Shown piece after piece: positions 35,585 through 47,367 of a stretch of 64,000 nt of DNA. The stretch covers positions 124,001 to 188,000 of the forward strand of contig PUQB01000425.1 in the NCBI GenBank assembly GCA_003024785.1, written 5' to 3'. The notes beneath the pieces are model-generated. The model made no database searches. It had not been told where the DNA came from and saw only the letters and a program-made list of their open reading frames with translations. Both the position numbers and the translations under genes were made by a program. Source of the DNA: Selaginella tamariscina (Eukaryota; Streptophyta; Lycopodiopsida; Selaginellales; Selaginellaceae). Numbering within the stretch: the stretch's first letter is position 1; each line of letters starts with the position of its first letter.

Positions 35585-35702
35585 AGTGATTAAATCCGCA
35601 GTTAAAAAATGGTACAGAAATATTTAATTATTAATTTATTAATTATTAATCTAATTTAATTACTAATCTGTAATATTTTTTTACTACGGCCTATATCACT
35701 TA
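35585..35702. mobile_element. 118-bp hAT-like MITE, copy b
   Basis: Same family as 34008-34136 but in opposite orientation: the right end, reverse-complemented, reads AGTGATATAGGCCGTAG. The flanks TTTGCTCC (35577-35584) and TCCGCTCC (35703-35710) look like a mutated 8-bp duplication. ANK copy 1 has the empty site with one TCCGATCC at about 21879-21886. The insertion splits the exon coding for the protein's C-terminus. Confidence 0.75.
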
Positions 35703-35820
35703 TCCGCTCCCACATTTTGGCGGGTGGCTTTGTTTCTGGGTATATGACTGGGACGATGGCTCGTGGGAGGTACCGTTTTTTAAGAAGGAGAGCCGCATTG
35801 ACATTTCAAGTGAGGGTTGA

Positions 35821-38268
35821 GAGAGGATGTCACAATGCATAATAAAGTTTAATAAAGATATATTTCATCTGAGTTAACAAGATATTTCAGTTTCATATAA
35901 CAAACTAGTAGCTTTAAATTTGATTCTTTACCCTAAATAGGGTTGATTAACAAAAGCAATTTACTAGAGTATATACTATATTTTATGATTAATATTATTG
36001 TATTTATGTACATTAAAAAACTCACAAAGCTTAAAAGATTGTTAATCTTATTAATAGTTTAATTATAATGAAGTCGAGAGTTTTATGTCATAACATAATT
36101 TTTTATAAAGTTTATAAATCAAACTTTATATATTCACATTAATAAATTCAGTACAAAGTAAAATTAAGACAAAAGCAACTACAACAATTTCACTTGGACG
36201 TGAACTATACTATTTTAAATTTAAATTTAAAATATAGATTTAAATTTTTAATTTAATAATGAGATTTTTATTTAAAACCACTATTGATTTAAAATTTAAT
36301 TTGAAATGCTAAACTTTATAATCTATACATTTAATTGAAATTTATAATGTGATTTTAATATGGGAAATGTTATATAACGAACCGATTTGCTAAAATGACT
36401 TAACACGTTAACAATCGTAATCAGTGTGGTGTATTTTTGCCACGCAGTGAGTACACATTTTCTTATATATATATAAAAATCATTATCACCATCGGCTACT
36501 TCATTACATATATGGGAACAGGCAAGGTAAGGAGGAGGAAAAGTGCATTGTACACAATCAGAATGAACTCTCACAACCAACTTCAAAAATGTTTATTCAT
36601 TATTGGCCAGTCGAGGGCAAGTCCACTAATTGTGGCCAGGTTTATTACACCTTCTGCATATGCGTTGGCTACACTCTTGTGGTGCTAGAACTTGCTGGGG
36701 CAATAGTGCTTGTTGCAATGGTTAGGACGACACTTGGGATGGCACTTAGGATGGCAAATGGGATGGCACTTAGGACGGTGGTTGCCATCCAAGTTGTACT
36801 AATGTATGCATGACTATTGCCATTGCTTGTGGTGCAAGCACCATCCTTCCTCAGCCTTGGCCCCATCCTCCACATTGACATGAAGCTTGAGCTTGTGATC
36901 GTTGGACCTCTTATTCTGTGTGCTCAAACCCAAAAGGGTCTCATAGGGTGGAGGGATGGTGTGATGGCCATCCCCACAGTCGCTCGATGTGGTGCAGTTT
37001 TAGAATGTTGACCTCGTTTGGGTTTCGCTGCACCTAACAATGAATAGACTTTTTTTTGAGCTGGCTGTGATGTCACAAGAGAGCTCATTCTAATTGTGTA
37101 CAGTGTGTTTTTCCCTCTCCATGCCTTTATTATCCCCATAGATGTAGTGAAGTAGCCGATGGTGATAATGATTCTTTATTTATATATATAAAGAAAGTGT
37201 ACTTACTACGTGGTAAAAATCCACCACACGACTGACAATGCTGACGTATTAAATTATTTTAGTAAATTATCGTGTCATTATAACATTTCCCTTTTAATAT
37301 AATGTGTAATTATAATATGTTCATACAATGTAATATATATATTTAAAATTAAATTGCAGCATATTGTTAAAATATAAAAATCAATGTAATATAATATTTA
37401 AATTTTATGGTTCAAAATACAAATTACTATGTATCAAAATAGTTATAAAATCAAAATATAATAGTATTTTTTTCTTACACACCTATTATAATAATAGTAT
37501 GTCCATAATAACATCGTAATAATATATATGCAATACAGTGTACATGATTAATAATTTCATGAGCATGTATCTCACACACGCACAGAGGCACACACAATTT
37601 CTAACTTCGATATATTCTTTTATAAATGAATGAATGAAATTTTGTATTGTATATTTTCTCTATGGTGCCTTTGAGAGTCTTCTATCCATGCCTTTAGCCA
37701 GGAAATCGACCTGTAATTAAATATACTTCTCAATAGGACTCATAAAATAAATCATTTCTAATAATTGACTCAAGACTTAATTGATAATTAAATTACAGAG
37801 TTAGTTTAATAATAATGTATGTTTGTTTGTTTTTCTATACTTTCTGAATGCAATATTAAATCTAAAGGCTGAATTTAAAATGTATTTACCTTATTATTAC
37901 CTTATTATTAAAATACACTTTTATACAATTCAAAATGAAAGCGATAAGAAAAACATTATTTCATCTTCGGTGTGAACCACATGAAAAATAAATATCAAAA
38001 TTTTAAAGAATAAAATGAAAATAACCTTAATATTCTCTAAAAGATTAAGATCTCCTTAATAGTGAACCTCCTTTTAATTTTAAAAGACTTTTTATAAAGT
38101 TTACGATTAAGATTTTAAAATCATTGTATCAAAACATACATAATTAAAATTATTAGAATTTATATATAAATATTAGTATCATTAAGCACATATCGGGATC
38201 GCATATAGCTATTAAAATCTACTGTCTATTGTATATATAATATATATATATATATATATAAGATTTAG
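35821..38268. repeat. AT-rich spacer, copy 3
   Basis: Homologous to the spacers at 9480-11062 and 22120-23796 from about 36180 onward, interrupted by the 930-bp transposon 36362-37291. The part 35890-36170 is AT-rich without recognised content. No gene is visible, and the short frames in the transposon do not resemble a transposase. Confidence 0.7.
36362..37291. mobile_element. 930-bp non-autonomous Mutator-like element
   Basis: Flanked by a perfect 9-bp duplication TTTTAATAT (36353-36361, 37292-37300). Both ends start GGGAAATGTTATAA/T in inverted orientation. The inverted repeats extend about 240-260 bases and share long blocks such as 'attatcaccatcggctactt'. Spacer copies 1 and 2 have the empty site. 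A 9-bp target duplication plus long inverted repeats is the Mutator signature. The GC-richer interior (about 36640-37020) contains short 'gggatggcacttaggatggc' repeats and no recognisable transposase. Confidence 0.88.
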
Positions 38269-40020
38269 TCAATAACATCGTGGAGAACCAACACAGAACG
38301 CAAATAAAGATTTCCCAGGAGTGCCACCTACAGCAGGGCCAAAAGGTGCCATGGAATATCCAGACCAAACAAAAGCACAAGAATGCCCTACAGAGAACCC
38401 TCCGTACACCGTAGCACCCCACAATACCCGTCCATCGTACGTACTCAGTCCGTACACATGACCGTCACGGTCAAACGAGCCAACTAGAAGTACGTCCTTG
38501 GTCAAAGTCACTGGGCCGTAAGCACGTTGACTGGTAGGATTCGGGGTCGTCCATAGAATATCCCCACTCGCCGAATCTATTGCTACCCAGACACCTCCGG
38601 TGGTATATTCCTGCGAAGGAGTAACCTGGAATGGGAGTGCCAATGTGTTTGCTATGTTCGTGTATATCCTATGGTCGTCAGTTGCTGCTCCCCTATAAAA
38701 CAGTTAATAATATGTTTAAATAAATTAATCTACTTACTGTTTCCCATATAACTTGTCCAGTATCCCCATCGTGGGCCCAGATTATACCACTCTTCTGGCC
38801 AGTGACAACTATACCTTTATATGGATACGACTGATTTTGGAGAGTAACAAGCATAGGTGCTTCCCCAAAGTCATAGTCACGTCCTAATAAAAAGGCTCAA
38901 TACATATACACACGCACACGTACACACACGTACACACCTGGACTATTGGGACAATTCGCAGGCCTAGGCATTTGTGTAACGCATGCCAGCCTCCAGATGT
39001 CAATCCCACCTAGACGGCTGCACCATTTCATTGAGCCATCCCTCAAATTCATCGCCACCACTGAAGCTCCGCATACCGATTCCGGTGTGCAGTCTGTTGC
39101 ATTTCCATTTAAATTTAGGCAGTTTTGTACCTCCGGCAGTACCTGTATATTTGCTATACATCTTAACACACACGCACACGCGCACACACGTACAGTGTAG
39201 AGGTTTCCTGTGGCGACAAATATGAGGTTTCTTCGTGTATCTATAGAGGGGCTGCTACCCCATACTGCAGCTCCTGTATATCCACTGTTTTCGGGTACCA
39301 TCAACGTTCTCCATTTTGTTCTACCAGATCTGAGGTCGAGTTTTTGAAAAATCCCTTGGAATGTGCAGCATTGCCCCTCTGTGAGCTCCTCTCTGGACGT
39401 AGAAAGCACTGTAGTGTAGGGATTAGGGTTATTTTAGGACAAAGGATGTGGATCAAGTTCATCGGACGTCCATACATGGTGCCCATCTAGTCATCTAAGA
39501 GCCACAACACGGGCAGGTCCGAGAAGTCCAACAAGGACAAGTTTTTGCGTTACTGTTGGCGTTGCCCTAGCCATTGTTCCATTGTATCCCGTTATAACTG
39601 GTAAACTCAATCTCCACAGATGAAATCCTTTCAAAACGTACACCATTACTATTGTGTGTATGTGTGTGTACTGGTTTAGCTATACGTACACTATACATAA
39701 ACATGGATATAATATTATAACCAAGAGGTTTTATACATGGATTTACAAGCACATGTGCATAGTTACGTTATATAAAGTCATGGACAAAGCAATTAAGTTA
39801 ATATGATGAGTGTTAATCGGTTACCTGTTAATACTGAAACTGCAAATACAAAGCCGTCCCATGAAGTAGCGTATACTACACAGCCATATATTGCAGGTGT
39901 TGACGTGATATCAGCGTCGGCAGGGTATCTCCACCGTAGGGCTAATCGGTCTACCGTGAGGACGTTGATCTGACGGTCTTGTGCATATCGACGGTTCTCC
40001 AGATCTCCTCCTCTATTCCT
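38269..40020 (-). pseudogene. PQQ-repeat quinoprotein (polyvinylalcohol dehydrogenase-like), copy 3
   Basis: Exons read leftward: 40020-39825 ('NRRYAQDRQINVLTVDRLSL'), about 39627-39440 ('ARATPTVTQKLVLVGLLGPA'), about 39420-39199 ('GYTGAAVWGSSPSIDTRRNL'), about 39155-38939 ('CGASVVAMNLRDGSMKWCSR'), about 38888-38741 ('GRDYDFGEAPMLVTLQNQS') and about 38693-38269 ('YTTGGVWVAIDSASGDILWT', stop TGA). The last exon is fully open and shows PQQ-propeller blades. Two lesions appear: CGA to TGA within 'APRRLDGHH' near 39495, and a deletion near 39437 that removes the 'TMSGTFY'-type end of that exon. In copy 3 a first exon may lie near 40240-40360, but I could not confirm it. Confidence 0.82.
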
Positions 40021-41246
40021 CTAAAACAATATAATTTATAATTCTGTATGATTTCATATATTATATATTTAAATTTTTGTGTAGGTATACAAAATGTATA
40101 TTACATATTGAGATATAACACACGTACAGTTTTACACGGAATATAAAACCTAAGGGATACCAAGTACCTCTTACGTACACACAAAATACATATAATCGCG
40201 CGCGCGCGCACACACACTGAGATTACCCCATAGTTGGACTCGATCTGTACAAACCATTGCCATATGAAAATGAGTAACAATCATGGGATGAACTTCTTCG
40301 GCATGCGTTGATGTTTCAATACTCAAACACTTGTTCTTCCTCTTTGGGGCTTGTTTTTTCTTCATTGTTTAGGTGGTAAAAAAAGATTCATGTGCAAGAC
40401 GTGTGCAGGCAAATTTCTCATGCTTATAGTTTATGATTTTTAAACATCTTTTCCCTCGTTCTAGGGCTTTTCACATATATTATCATGAATGTAATATATA
40501 AATTATATTTTTATATTTTTATATATAGTACATGGTTTAGCTGGTTCAATTATAAAACTTTAGCAATGTGATGTTTGAATATATTGCTCCATGTATTTTG
40601 AAAAAGAAAAAAGAACATCAACATTTAATTGAAAAATCAACAGTAATCAATAATAAATTACGGGCTATAGTCATACATATACACTATAATTATATATACA
40701 TTCTTACACGGACGTGTTAGATCACCACATGAAAAAAATAGAGTTACTTTAGATAATAATAATAAAATATGTTTTAGTTCATTTTCTGCAAGTGTAAATG
40801 TTATTGATATTAAAATATAATATCACTTTTGTAGAGTGGCAAGATATGAGCTCTATATAACATAAACATACACACTATACATATCACACACATGCACACG
40901 CACGCACACACACACCATATATAGATAGATAGATAGATAGATAGAGAAAGAGAGAGAGAGAGAGAGCAATTTACTCTAATCATGATATGATTACCGGCTA
41001 TATACACCATGTACATACATTATAACTACACATACATATGTGTATACTATCTATACATTCTTACACGGACGTGTTAGATCACCACATTAAAAAAATAAAT
41101 AATAATTGTTTTAGCTCATTTTTCTGCAAGTGTAAATATTAAACACTTTTGTAGCTGGATTTACCCAGACCGTTGATTGGCAAGGAATGCCCTATGTAAG
41201 GATATATAACATAAACATACACACAATACATATCACACACACACCA

Positions 41247-41296
<50 letters not shown>

Positions 41297-41640
41297 CAAT
41301 TTACTCTAATCATGATATGATTCCTCATTCTATCGTGCAAGAATGGCAAATATTTCTCTTGTTCTATACTCAACTTGTAAATCATTCCTCAAACCACGGC
41401 ACATTGTGCTCTTACAAATCATTTAAAAACATTTTTATATAATTATTATTATTAGTTTACCAAATACTATATCATTATAGAATAAACATACCATATAAAA
41501 GCGAGTATAATTATAATATATCATTGTCCTCCAATACAGTTTGCCAGCTTTTCACATGGTCTGGTTGGTAGTGTTGAAGATTATCTTAGTATATTCCGAC
41601 TGGATCCCACCTAACGCCGTTTGTACGACTGCATTGAAGA
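40021..41640. repeat. PQQ/RLK intergenic region, copy 3
   Basis: No gene is confirmed. It contains (CG)n at about 40196-40210, (GATA)n then (GA)n at about 40924-40965, and (GA)n at about 41259-41294. Two tandem copies of about 335 bases (about 40668-40995 and 41000-41330) share 'cggacgtgttagatcaccac' and the 'aatttactctaatcatgata' end. Between 40240 and 40690 lies the block that is inverted in copy 1. Confidence 0.7.
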
Positions 41641-41648
41641 AGAGACGT

Positions 41649-41656
41649 TATAAAAG
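41649..41656 (+). promoter_or_regulatory. Candidate TATA box of the LRR-RLK
   Basis: TATAAAAG in a block conserved at 26800-26810 and 30808-30815, and inverted at about 13168-13175. A possible 5' UTR exon follows, ending at a GAG|GTATGT donor at 41765. The matching acceptor is TTGTTCTTGTTCAG at 42786, which gives a UTR intron of about 1.0 kb before the ATG at 42828. Confidence 0.55.
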
Positions 41657-42827
41657 TACATTCTGTTAGCATATTCTTTTGACGGAGTTTAGACTGTCAA
41701 CGCCTGTGTGTATTTTGTTGTGTGGCTCTGAGGAACAGGGGACCGCGCGCTGCACCAAATCTGAGGTATGTTTCGAATGTCTGCAGTTTAGTTCAGTGCT
41801 GTTCGCAATGCCGTGGGTTTAAGCAGGTTTTTAGCCGGGATTAGCTATGTTTAACCGTGTTTAGCGCCGATTCGATCTCCCAAAGGCATTCCTTCATATG
41901 ATTTCTTCGCATTCTCTCTTCTAGGGCTCTGGATTGATATATGCATTGTATAGTTGCTGTTTTTCATCTGAATTCTCTGTTGGGTTCTTGTATATCCAAT
42001 ATAACGTTTCGTATGTACATGTGTATGCGTGTGCGTTTCTAACACCCAAATGGTTTGAAAATGTGTTTTTCTTCACGGAATTGTTAGCTTTGGGTTGCTT
42101 TCGCCTTCTTTTGCGGGTTAAAAGGAGCTGCATATGCATTTAATGTGTATACTTTTCATAGCTGTATATGTGTGTGTATACATGTACATATATACATAAA
42201 TGTCTGTGGGTGTACTATGCATTTTTAATGCAGAGTTGCTAGAAAAGATGTGTTTGCCTGAAAAATGAGGTTTATTTAGGTATATGCTTCTTAAAACAAT
42301 TTAATCTGTTATTTTACTCGCGTATATGTGTATATAGTAGATCATACATACATGTAATATATATTGTGTAGAGAGAGATCTACTCTATCTATGCATTTAT
42401 ACTTAAACATAACTGTAAATATATGGTTCATTCTTATATGTGTTGTGTAAGACCATTTATACATGTATTATGCGTATGTGTACATAAAGATACTGTATAT
42501 TATGCTTATATATATGTTTACATGTGTATGTGGTGTCATTTTGATAGATAGATAAATGAGAGAGAGAGAGAGATGCATTTCTGCATATATTTGCATTATA
42601 TGCGCACATTATACATCCATATCTAGATGATATATGATGTTTCGTGTACTTATATATATTATATATATGTGTGTGTGTGTGTGTGTTGTGTGTGTGTGTG
42701 TGTGTCTGCGTATATTGCATATGCATATATATAAGTGTGCACTGTGTGTGAATATAAACATAATTTATTTATTTGTTCTTGTTCAGGAGGATAATCACGT
42801 TAAAATGCGATTATTTATACAAATACC

Positions 42828-43369
42828 ATGACCTCCAATATGGTGGAAAAGACACATCAGATTATACTTTGTGTACTTGTGATATGTCTATCAGCATTAC
42901 CTTGTCGGAATGCAGACGACAAGTCCGCACTCCTGACGTTCAAAGCCACGTCAGATCCGACAAACGCCAAGCTAACAACTTGGGGAAACGGTGAGCCATG
43001 TACCAACAACTGGACCGGAATATTCTGTGCCAATGGTCGTATACATCGTCTCATTCTAGAGAATATGAACTTAACCGGTCCATCTCGGTAAATATATATA
43101 CTATATGTATGTGTGTATATACATATACATTATATACCCACAGTTTACCTATATGGTGTAACTATGTAGTGTCTACGTTGAAAATTATATATGTGTGTAT
43201 ATATATTGTATATATATGATACATATTAATTGTAGATTGTAGGCTCTTACTGCTATACAAGACCTTCGAATTGTGAGCCTAAGGGGAAACTTGTTTAGTG
43301 GAAGTTTACCCGATCTTAGTAATTGGAGGAACATGTGGGCTTTGTATCTTCAACTAAATAAATTCTCAG

Positions 43370-43403
<34 letters not shown>

Positions 43404-43479
43404 ACTTATGGTGTATTATCAGTTTATATATGTTGTTATATGCAATAACTAACGCATCCCATGGTAACATGTAAGATAG

Positions 43480-43513
<34 letters not shown>

Positions 43514-45548
43514 ACACACACACGTGTTTGTGTTTATTTATTATTATTAGTTAACAGGTGAACTTCCTGCAAGCATATCAGATATGGTACACTTATGGAG
43601 ACTAAACCTTTCACATAATAACTTCGAAGGGACTGTTCCATCTTTACTCTCACAGAGGCTTCTTACATTGAGACTAGAGCATAATCGGTTTAATGGTTCG
43701 ATCCCGGACCTCAAACTAGAAAACTTGACGGACTTTAATGTTTCAGACAACCAGTTAACTGGTGAGATTCCGGTATCATTACGCAGATTTCCTGCCACGT
43801 CATTTCTTCAGAATCCATTCTTATGTGGCAGTCCTCTAGCAGACGGTAAGTTGTCTATGCACCTTATAATATAACAATACGGTTTATTATATATCATGTA
43901 TATTAAAACATTGTATCTTATATATGAGTGTATACTTGTTATGTCTTCGTATGGTTATCAACGTGTGAAACTAGGATATACTTTGATCAAGTTATAAGAT
44001 AACATCTCTCTCTCTCCTATATATAATTTATTATTCTGATAACTATCGTTATTGTTCTGTAGTATGCAAGTCACCTCCACCTGCTACTCCCCTACAAAAA
44101 TACTTCAAGTACAGTACCAGCCACGCCAAGTCCTAAACCCAGCAATACAGTAAGTTATATACAAATACATAGAACAACCGTATGTACACAAAATGCTAGC
44201 ACATACATGTGTATATCTATATTTATAAACATTGACGTGTTGTATGCTAAAGCCAAAACACCGCGAGAAGAAACAAAACAAGCTTGGAACAGGGCCTATA
44301 ATCGCAATAGTCGTGGGTGACGCAGCTGTCTTAGCTCTTATTGCCTTAATCTTCTTGTGTTACTACTGGAAACGCTACCAACATATGTCACGAATGTCTC
44401 CAAAGAACGTGGACGACAAAGGTGTGTGTATATTATGCAGATGTATACATACTTATATATACAATGTTCTCGAGATGTGTGTGTGTGTGTGTGAATGTCT
44501 AGAGGGGTTTATAGTCTTTATATATAGGTGATTTTCCTGCTTCACAATATGCCGCACAAGTTCCAGAAGCAGAGAGGAGTAAACTTGTATTTATTGACAC
44601 AAAGTCTGTGGGATTCGACCTCGAGGATCTTCTAAGAGCGTCTGCTGAGATGCTTGGCAAAGGAAGTTTTGGAACTGCGTACAAAGCCGTCCTTGAAGAT
44701 GGAACAGTGGTTAGTATACGTGTGTGTGTGTATACACATGTATATGTTTCTGTGTTGTGTTTTACATATACATACATACATACATTGGGTATAGGTTGCT
44801 GTGAAGAGGCTCAAGGATATAACGATATCTGGGAGAAAAGAGTTTGAACAACACATGGAGCTTATTGGGAGGATGCGTTATACACACGTTGTTCAATTGA
44901 GGGCATATTACTATGCCAAGGAAGAAAAACTGCTTGTGTACGATTACATGCCCAATGGTAGCGTATACGCTCTCCTCCACGGTAAGCTATATATATATAT
45001 ATATATACATATACACATATACACGTATATGTGTATATATGTGTATTTTACAGGGAATAGAGGACCAGGACGGACACCATTAGACTGGACAACGCGTGTA
45101 AAGATTGCATTAGGTGCAGCTAAAGGTTTGGCCTTCTTACATCGGCAGGCAAGTGTACATAAGATACCACATGGAAATATTAGATCCTCGAATGTGCTAT
45201 TAGACAAGAATGGGAATGCATGTATTGCGGACTATGGATTAGCTTTGCTTATGACTACTTCCTCTGCTTCGCGTTTAATTGGCTACAGAGCACCAGGTAT
45301 GTATACACATACATATATGTATGTGTTTATGTGTATATGACTGTGTTGGCGTGTATAGAACACATGGAGTCGAAGAAGATATCATTTAAAGGGGATGTAT
45401 ACAGCTTTGGAGTGCTCTTGTTAGAGATTTTAACGGGGAAAGCACCGTCTCAACCAAATGCGCAAGGAGAGAGTATTGACCTTCCACGATGGGTGCAATC
45501 TGTAGTTCGGGAAGAATGGACGGTATGTTTGTATGTATGTGTGTGTGT

Positions 45549-45603
<55 letters not shown>

Positions 45604-45960
45604 AGAGAGAGAGAGACACTGCTTACATCATCATATTTACTGTTGCTAATGATAACTATACACATGTACACGCACATACACACGCACATATACATGCCTT
45701 ATGTATAATGAATTGTATATTGTTTTATTTAGGCTGAGGTGTTTGATATCGAGCTAATGAAATACAAGAACATAGAGGAAGAGATGGTGGCAATGCTGCA
45801 AATAGCGATGGTGTGCGTATCACAGAATCCAGATGAACGGCCCAAAATGAGCAACGTGGTCAAGATGATAGAGGATATTCGCCTTGACCAGTCTCCTAAT
45901 GGTGAAGATTCCACTGGTTCTCAGTCACGCTCTGCTTCTCCGTCTGATGCAAGTCACTAA
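42828..45960 (+). CDS. LRR receptor-like kinase, clade III type, ten exons, near complete
   Basis: Coding exons with GT-AG borders: 42828-43087, 43243-43369, 43558-43845, 44063-44149, 44253-44421, 44528-44709, 44795-44981, 45054-45296, 45359-45522, 45733-45960. They sum to about 644 residues, typical for the clade. Order: signal peptide ([12 protein letters not shown]), LRRNT with 'TNNWTGIFC', about five LRRs, a Pro/Ser/Thr linker, one membrane helix ('[20 protein letters not shown]'), then kinase. The kinase has the glycine loop [11 protein letters not shown] and VAVKRL lysine, but HGN replaces HRD and DYG replaces DFG, as is common in clade III, so catalysis is doubtful. Two one-base differences in homopolymers break the frame: CC for CCC near 43080 and AAAAA for AAAA near 44096. 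Without them every exon joins in phase. Confidence 0.85.
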
Positions 45961-47367
45961 ACGCAGGTGTTTAATTAAATACTCACATTTCATTTACATA
46001 TTGTATTTGTTATCTATCACTTTCTATAAATATTTTACATAAAAATTATAGGACGTATACACACACAATCATGATGCATAATTATATTGATATCGGTAGA
46101 ATATTTGTATAGTTATTGAATAATTATTAATTTTTTTTTCTAAATGCAGGATTACTCCAATTCTTTTGTGAATCATTACGACAAAGTCGAAATAACAAAT
46201 TGGATTACTGTGTGATAACCGGTTTATATACTATGTATACAGGTTTATGCTGGTATACTCTCTCTCTCTCTCTCACACACACAGCTTGTTAATGCTTTCA
46301 CACAAATATTTATACACAAACGTGATCTATATCAATGTATTAAGAAATGTAGTGTAATACTTATTTTGTATGGACAAGGATTTTTTTTTAATGAAATTTA
46401 AAACTAAATTTATTTTTAAACAACTTATAGACAGTAAAGACAAATCAAAATGACTATATATTAGATTTGAATATTTCTAATGTATTTAAATTTATCTCGT
46501 GAGTATATCTCTTTAAACTTTTATTAGGGAACTTGTTTAAACGAATGCCAGCGGTTTAATATAAATAAACTCTTTTAATATATTCTTTTTGAAATGTTAG
46601 GTCATAAGTAGTAACTTAATTGAAAATAATTAATTATACAAATTTACTCATTATAATTTTCTTAAAACACATTTTATATATAGAAATTTAAGTTTTATGT
46701 AAAAAACTAAGATGGATTTTTTCAAAACTATATGATAATAATTCACATAGTATACTATATAAACTTTTGAAAATTCTCATATTGGCCCTGGATAATTTAT
46801 AATTGTAATAAAATTACGATCCACACGATCCACACAATTTAAATATACTAATATATTATCGTTGTATGATAGATTTAATAGACCTTTAAAATAATAATAT
46901 CGTTCCATCTTATAAAACAATCACTTCATAATATAGAAAAAGAGAAAACCTCCATGCCTATCCACTTAAATAATAGTGAGTAAATCACTAACTATATATA
47001 AGAGTAATTATATTATATAATATATATAAAAATCAATAATTAAATTTTTAATCAGTTAAAGTATTAATTATAAATTAATTTTAAATATTATCTATAAAGG
47101 ACTTTAAAATTTAAATTTTTAAAGAATCATATTTGTGCATACATAGATAATTTATTTATATATGTTATTTCTCATAAATACTATTTATATGTTATTTTAA
47201 ATTTATATTTATACTGAACAATTCCCAAATTAAAAACATTCACTGGTAATAAATCCTTATTATTATAATTTGTTTACATATACTTTACTCAATAGAGTTA
47301 TATAAAATTTCTAGAATTTTTAAGGAGCTTGTTTAAAACACATATGAATATATGACACAATAGCACT
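45961..47367. other. RLK 3' flank and AT-rich intergenic DNA
   Basis: A possible 3' UTR intron runs from GCAG|GTGTTT (45967) to ATGCAG (46149). A (CT)n run lies at 46260-46275. The rest is AT-rich with no open frame, repeat or RNA gene that I can identify. Confidence 0.4.

Larger units (their letters stand above)
31509..35820 (+). pseudogene. Ankyrin-repeat PGG-domain membrane protein (ACD6-like), copy 3
   Basis: Best preserved ANK copy. Exon 1 is 31509-31530 and exon 2 starts at 31615 (DLFALHRASKDGNL). About twelve ankyrin repeats follow, for example 'GDTALHSFVRDGQLDIIKAA' and 'YGQTPLHFAVAQDDYDLVKY'. A linker at 33188-34005, the PGG domain at about 34800 ('RDWYVDALNAILVGAALI') and further membrane helices at 34965-35250 complete it. 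Lesions seen: one-base shifts near 31928 and 32090; a deletion of about 400 bases near 32830 relative to copy 1; CAA to TAA stops at 33152 and 33632; an inverted duplication (33878-34632); a one-base loss near 34875 inside PGG; three 57-bp repeats (35291-35440); and two MITEs. It is a pseudogene unless several shifts are assembly errors. The TAA codons and insertions cannot be explained that way. Confidence 0.87.

Noticed and set aside
36437-37011. Frames inside the 930-bp element as a transposase
   Set aside because: They overlap the inverted repeats and low-complexity 'ggatggcac' repeats, and no DDE or zinc-finger motif is present.
30341-41294. Regular short repeats as a possible CRISPR-like or satellite array
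   Set aside because: They are simple dinucleotide or tetranucleotide microsatellites in a eukaryotic genome, with no repeat-spacer structure.
45220-45708. 162-codon frame through the RLK region
   Set aside because: It is read-through of exon 8, an intron, exon 9 and a (TA)n intron. The exon structure with GT-AG borders explains the sequence better.
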